Below, one piece after another: positions 49,175 through 51,087 of a stretch of 51,087 nucleotides of DNA (positions are counted from its first letter, which is position 1; each line of letters begins with the position of its first letter). The stretch is from the NCBI GenBank assembly GCA_050261675.1, contig JBLNDO010000027.1, forward strand, positions 1 through 51,087, written 5' to 3'. A program made the translations under genes and the position numbers. Origin of the DNA: DASUBN01 sp050261675. Lineage in GTDB: Bacteria > Pseudomonadota > Gammaproteobacteria > Natronospirales > REEB76. Below the pieces are notes generated by a model, which ran no database searches, was not told the DNA's origin, and worked only from the letters and a program-made list of their open reading frames with translations.

Positions 49175-50298
49175 ATCCCCGCCACCTCGGCTACGCGCCT
49201 TCCGACCAAGGAGGAGCGCCGGAACCCCGGGCCTCGCGCCGGGTGCTGCTGCTCTCGGCCGGCCACACCGGCCGGGTGGGCGGTGCGCTGCAAAAGCTCC
49301 TGGCGGCCGAACGCGCACGCCTGCTGGCCGAGGCGCGGGTGGAATTCCACACCGTCTGCGCGGTCAACCGCCGGGAGCAGCGCTGGTCGGAGCCAGCGAG
49401 CCCGTGGCGCACGGATTCGACGCCGCGCCGCGCGGGTGACTGGCCCGCGCTGTTGCAGCGCTTCGCGGGCTTCACGGGACCCAAGCTGTTCGTGGATTGC
49501 ACCGCCTCCCCGGAGGTGGCGGCGCTTTACCCGGAGTTGTTTCGCCACGGCATCGGCGTGGTCACCGCCAACAAGCTCGGCAACAGCGGCACGCAGCGGG
49601 ACTACCTGGCCCTGAGGGAGGCCGCCGCCCAGCACCGCGTGCCCTACCGCTACGAGACCACCGCCGGTGCGGCGCTGCCGCTGCTCTCGCCCCTCGCGGA
49701 CCTGCGGGACAGCGGCGACCGGCTGCTGCGCATCGAGGCGGTGCTCTCCGGCACCCTGTCCTTCCTGTTCGAACGCCTCAACCAGGGCGCGGCGTTCTCC
49801 GCCGCCGTGCGCGAGGCCCGCGACCTGGGCTACGCCGAACCCCATCCCGCCGAGGACCTGAAGGCCGCGGACAGCGCCCGCAAGCTCCTCGTCCTGATCC
49901 GCGAATCCGGCATCCCCTGGGAACCCGAGCAGGTCACGGTGCGCGGCCTGCTGCCGCCGGGACTGGAGGCGCAAACGGATCCAGAGCGCTTTCTGGAGAA
50001 GCTCGCGGCCCACGACGGTGAATGGGCACGACGTGCGGCGACCGCGCGGGAGCGCGGCTTGAGGCTCGCCTGCCTCGCGGAGTTCGACGGCCGGCACGCG
50101 CACATCGGCCTGACCCAGGTGGCCGCCGCGGACCCGGCCGCGCGCCTCGCCGCCGGCGAGAACCTGGTGCGGGTGTGGACGCGCCGCTACCGGCCCGTGC
50201 CACTGTCCATCGCCGGTCCCGGCGCGGGCACCGAGGTCACCGCCGCGGGGCTGCTCACGGATCTCATCAAGGCGGCGACGATCGCGGAGCGGAGGTGA
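49162..50298 (+). CDS. hom: Homoserine dehydrogenase (stand-alone ThrA-C type)
   Basis: Reduces aspartate semialdehyde to homoserine, the substrate of MetX. The 378-residue protein has the nucleotide-binding LLLSAGHTGRVGGALQKLL, FVDCTASPEV, VVTANKLGNSG with the catalytic Lys, and ETTAGAALPLLSPLADL with EAVLSGTLSFLFERL further on. It lacks a fused aspartokinase and any C-terminal ACT domain, so it is probably not feedback-regulated in the usual way. Its start lies inside the 3' end of metX. Together with metY and metX it gives the cell homoserine for methionine under the same attenuator. Confidence 0.88.
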   Translation: MSGLNPRHLGYAPSDQGGAPEPRASRRVLLLSAGHTGRVGGALQKLLAAERARLLAEARVEFHTVCAVNRREQRWSEPASPWRTDSTPRRAGDWPALLQRFAGFTGPKLFVDCTASPEVAALYPELFRHGIGVVTANKLGNSGTQRDYLALREAAAQHRVPYRYETTAGAALPLLSPLADLRDSGDRLLRIEAVLSGTLSFLFERLNQGAAFSAAVREARDLGYAEPHPAEDLKAADSARKLLVLIRESGIPWEPEQVTVRGLLPPGLEAQTDPERFLEKLAAHDGEWARRAATARERGLRLACLAEFDGRHAHIGLTQVAAADPAARLAAGENLVRVWTRRYRPVPLSIAGPGAGTEVTAAGLLTDLIKAATIAERR

Positions 50299-50345
50299 GG
50301 CGGTTTCGGGTAGCCTAGGCCGGTCAGCCTCAGCCGGGGATGCCC

Positions 50346-51087
50346 ATGAGCTTCTTGCCACAGGTTGCTGTTTTCCTGATTGCCGCTTGCCTCGCGGTGC
50401 CCCTATCCCGCAAATCCGGCTTCGGCTCGGTGCTGGGCTATCTCGTGGCCGGCGTGGTCATCGGCCCATGGGGCCTCAAGCTCATCACGGACGTGCCTAC
50501 CATCCTCGAGTTCGCCCAGATCGGCGTGGTGCTGCTCCTGTTCATCATCGGCCTGGAACTGCAACCTTCGCGCCTGTGGGTGATGCGCCAGACCGTGTTC
50601 GGCATGGGCGCGGCTCAGGTGGCCGGCACCAGCCTCTTGCTCGCCGCGGGCGCGCACGCCCTCGGCCTCGCCCTCGTGCCGGCGCTGGTGGCGGGCTTCG
50701 GGCTCTCCCTCTCCTCCACCGCCTTCGTGCTGCAGATGCTCGGGGAGAAGCAGCAGCTCGCCATGCACCACGGCCGCGCGGCCTTCGGCATCCTGTTGTT
50801 CCAGGACGTGGCCGCCATCCCGGTGCTGGCGCTCTTGGGCGTCTTCTACGGCGAGGACAGCGCCACGCCGGGCCACATCGGCATGCGGCTTCTGATCATC
50901 GGCGGGGCGCTCACGGTGCTCGCCTTCGGCAACCGCTTCCTGCTGAAGCTCCTGTTCCAGCTCGTGACCCGCTTCGGCAACCCGGAGATCTTCACCGCCT
51001 CGGCCCTGCTCATCGTCATCGGCGCCGGGCTCGCGGCCAACTACATCGGCCTGTCCATGGGCCTCGGGGCCTTCATCGCCGGCGTGC
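50346..51087 (+). CDS. Monovalent cation:proton antiporter, KefB/KefC type (runs off right edge)
   Basis: N-terminal 247 residues of a CPA2-family antiporter; the rest is outside the window. It starts MSFLPQVAVFLIAACLAVPLSRK (given as FLIAACLAVPLSRK) and continues with repeated membrane segments, including SVLGYLVAGVVIGPWGLKLI, IGVVLLLFIIGLELQP and GLSLSSTAFVLQML, the characteristic Kef/CPA2 signature. A glutathione-gated K+ efflux role is possible, but regulatory domains are not visible. ATG 50346 has GGGG six bases upstream; ATG 50340 is also in frame. It follows hom after 47 bases and may be transcribed separately. Confidence 0.9.
   Translation, partial: MSFLPQVAVFLIAACLAVPLSRKSGFGSVLGYLVAGVVIGPWGLKLITDVPTILEFAQIGVVLLLFIIGLELQPSRLWVMRQTVFGMGAAQVAGTSLLLAAGAHALGLALVPALVAGFGLSLSSTAFVLQMLGEKQQLAMHHGRAAFGILLFQDVAAIPVLALLGVFYGEDSATPGHIGMRLLIIGGALTVLAFGNRFLLKLLFQLVTRFGNPEIFTASALLIVIGAGLAANYIGLSMGLGAFIAGV

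Overview
The window is GC-rich, densely packed bacterial chromosome. It suggests a gammaproteobacterium: the order rhlB / trxA-rho at the left edge is the gammaproteobacterial one, and CysQ, a YrfG-type nucleotidase, QueD, TtcA and RNase AM fit. The lineage within that class cannot be fixed from the sequence alone. The gene content points to a facultative anaerobe that can reduce nitrite (NirK, pseudoazurin, oxygen-independent HemN, a cysteine-bearing FNR regulator, class II ribonucleotide reductase).

Layout. 1-14.5 kb is mostly housekeeping and ordinary accessory genes: rho, trxA, rhlB, a membrane methyltransferase, a HAD nucleotidase, cysQ, a dienelactone hydrolase, queD, RNase AM, an AraC regulator, ttcA, DUF1223 and DinB proteins, and a membrane-anchored glutamate-synthase-like flavoprotein. 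From 14.5 to 42.8 kb lies a long low-oxygen and stress island: cytochrome-porin, pseudoazurin, CydP, Usp, a GNAT-fused acyl-CoA synthetase, NirK with an extra cupredoxin domain, a CBS protein, a MacAB-like exporter, an AMP-phosphorylase-like enzyme with a PRPP-synthetase-like partner, a c-type cytochrome lipoprotein, Hsp20, class II RNR, an old-yellow-enzyme reductase, a DksA-like protein, a beta-CASP nuclease, HemN, FNR and a hemerythrin. Ten FNR-type boxes (TTGAT-N4-ATCAA and close variants) sit in the promoter gaps of this island. Several have a -10-like hexamer exactly 22 nt downstream, the spacing of an FNR class II promoter. The FNR-type regulator (41406-42158) is encoded inside the island.

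42.8-46.4 kb carries an amidohydrolase with a sodium:solute symporter and its DUF3311 partner. 46.4-50.3 kb is a methionine operon, metY-metX-hom. It is preceded by a strong promoter, a 35-codon Met/Cys-rich leader peptide and mutually exclusive antiterminator and terminator hairpins. This is a candidate transcription attenuator and the most striking regulatory structure in the window. A KefB/C-type antiporter gene runs off the right edge.

How the parts fit: under oxygen limitation FNR would switch on nitrite respiration, haem synthesis without O2, cobalamin-dependent deoxynucleotide synthesis, nucleotide salvage and protective proteins as one regulon. The methionine operon would be read according to supply of charged Met and Cys tRNA. 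No tRNA, rRNA, CRISPR array, insertion sequence or phage gene was seen. No stretch over about 300 bases lacks a gene.
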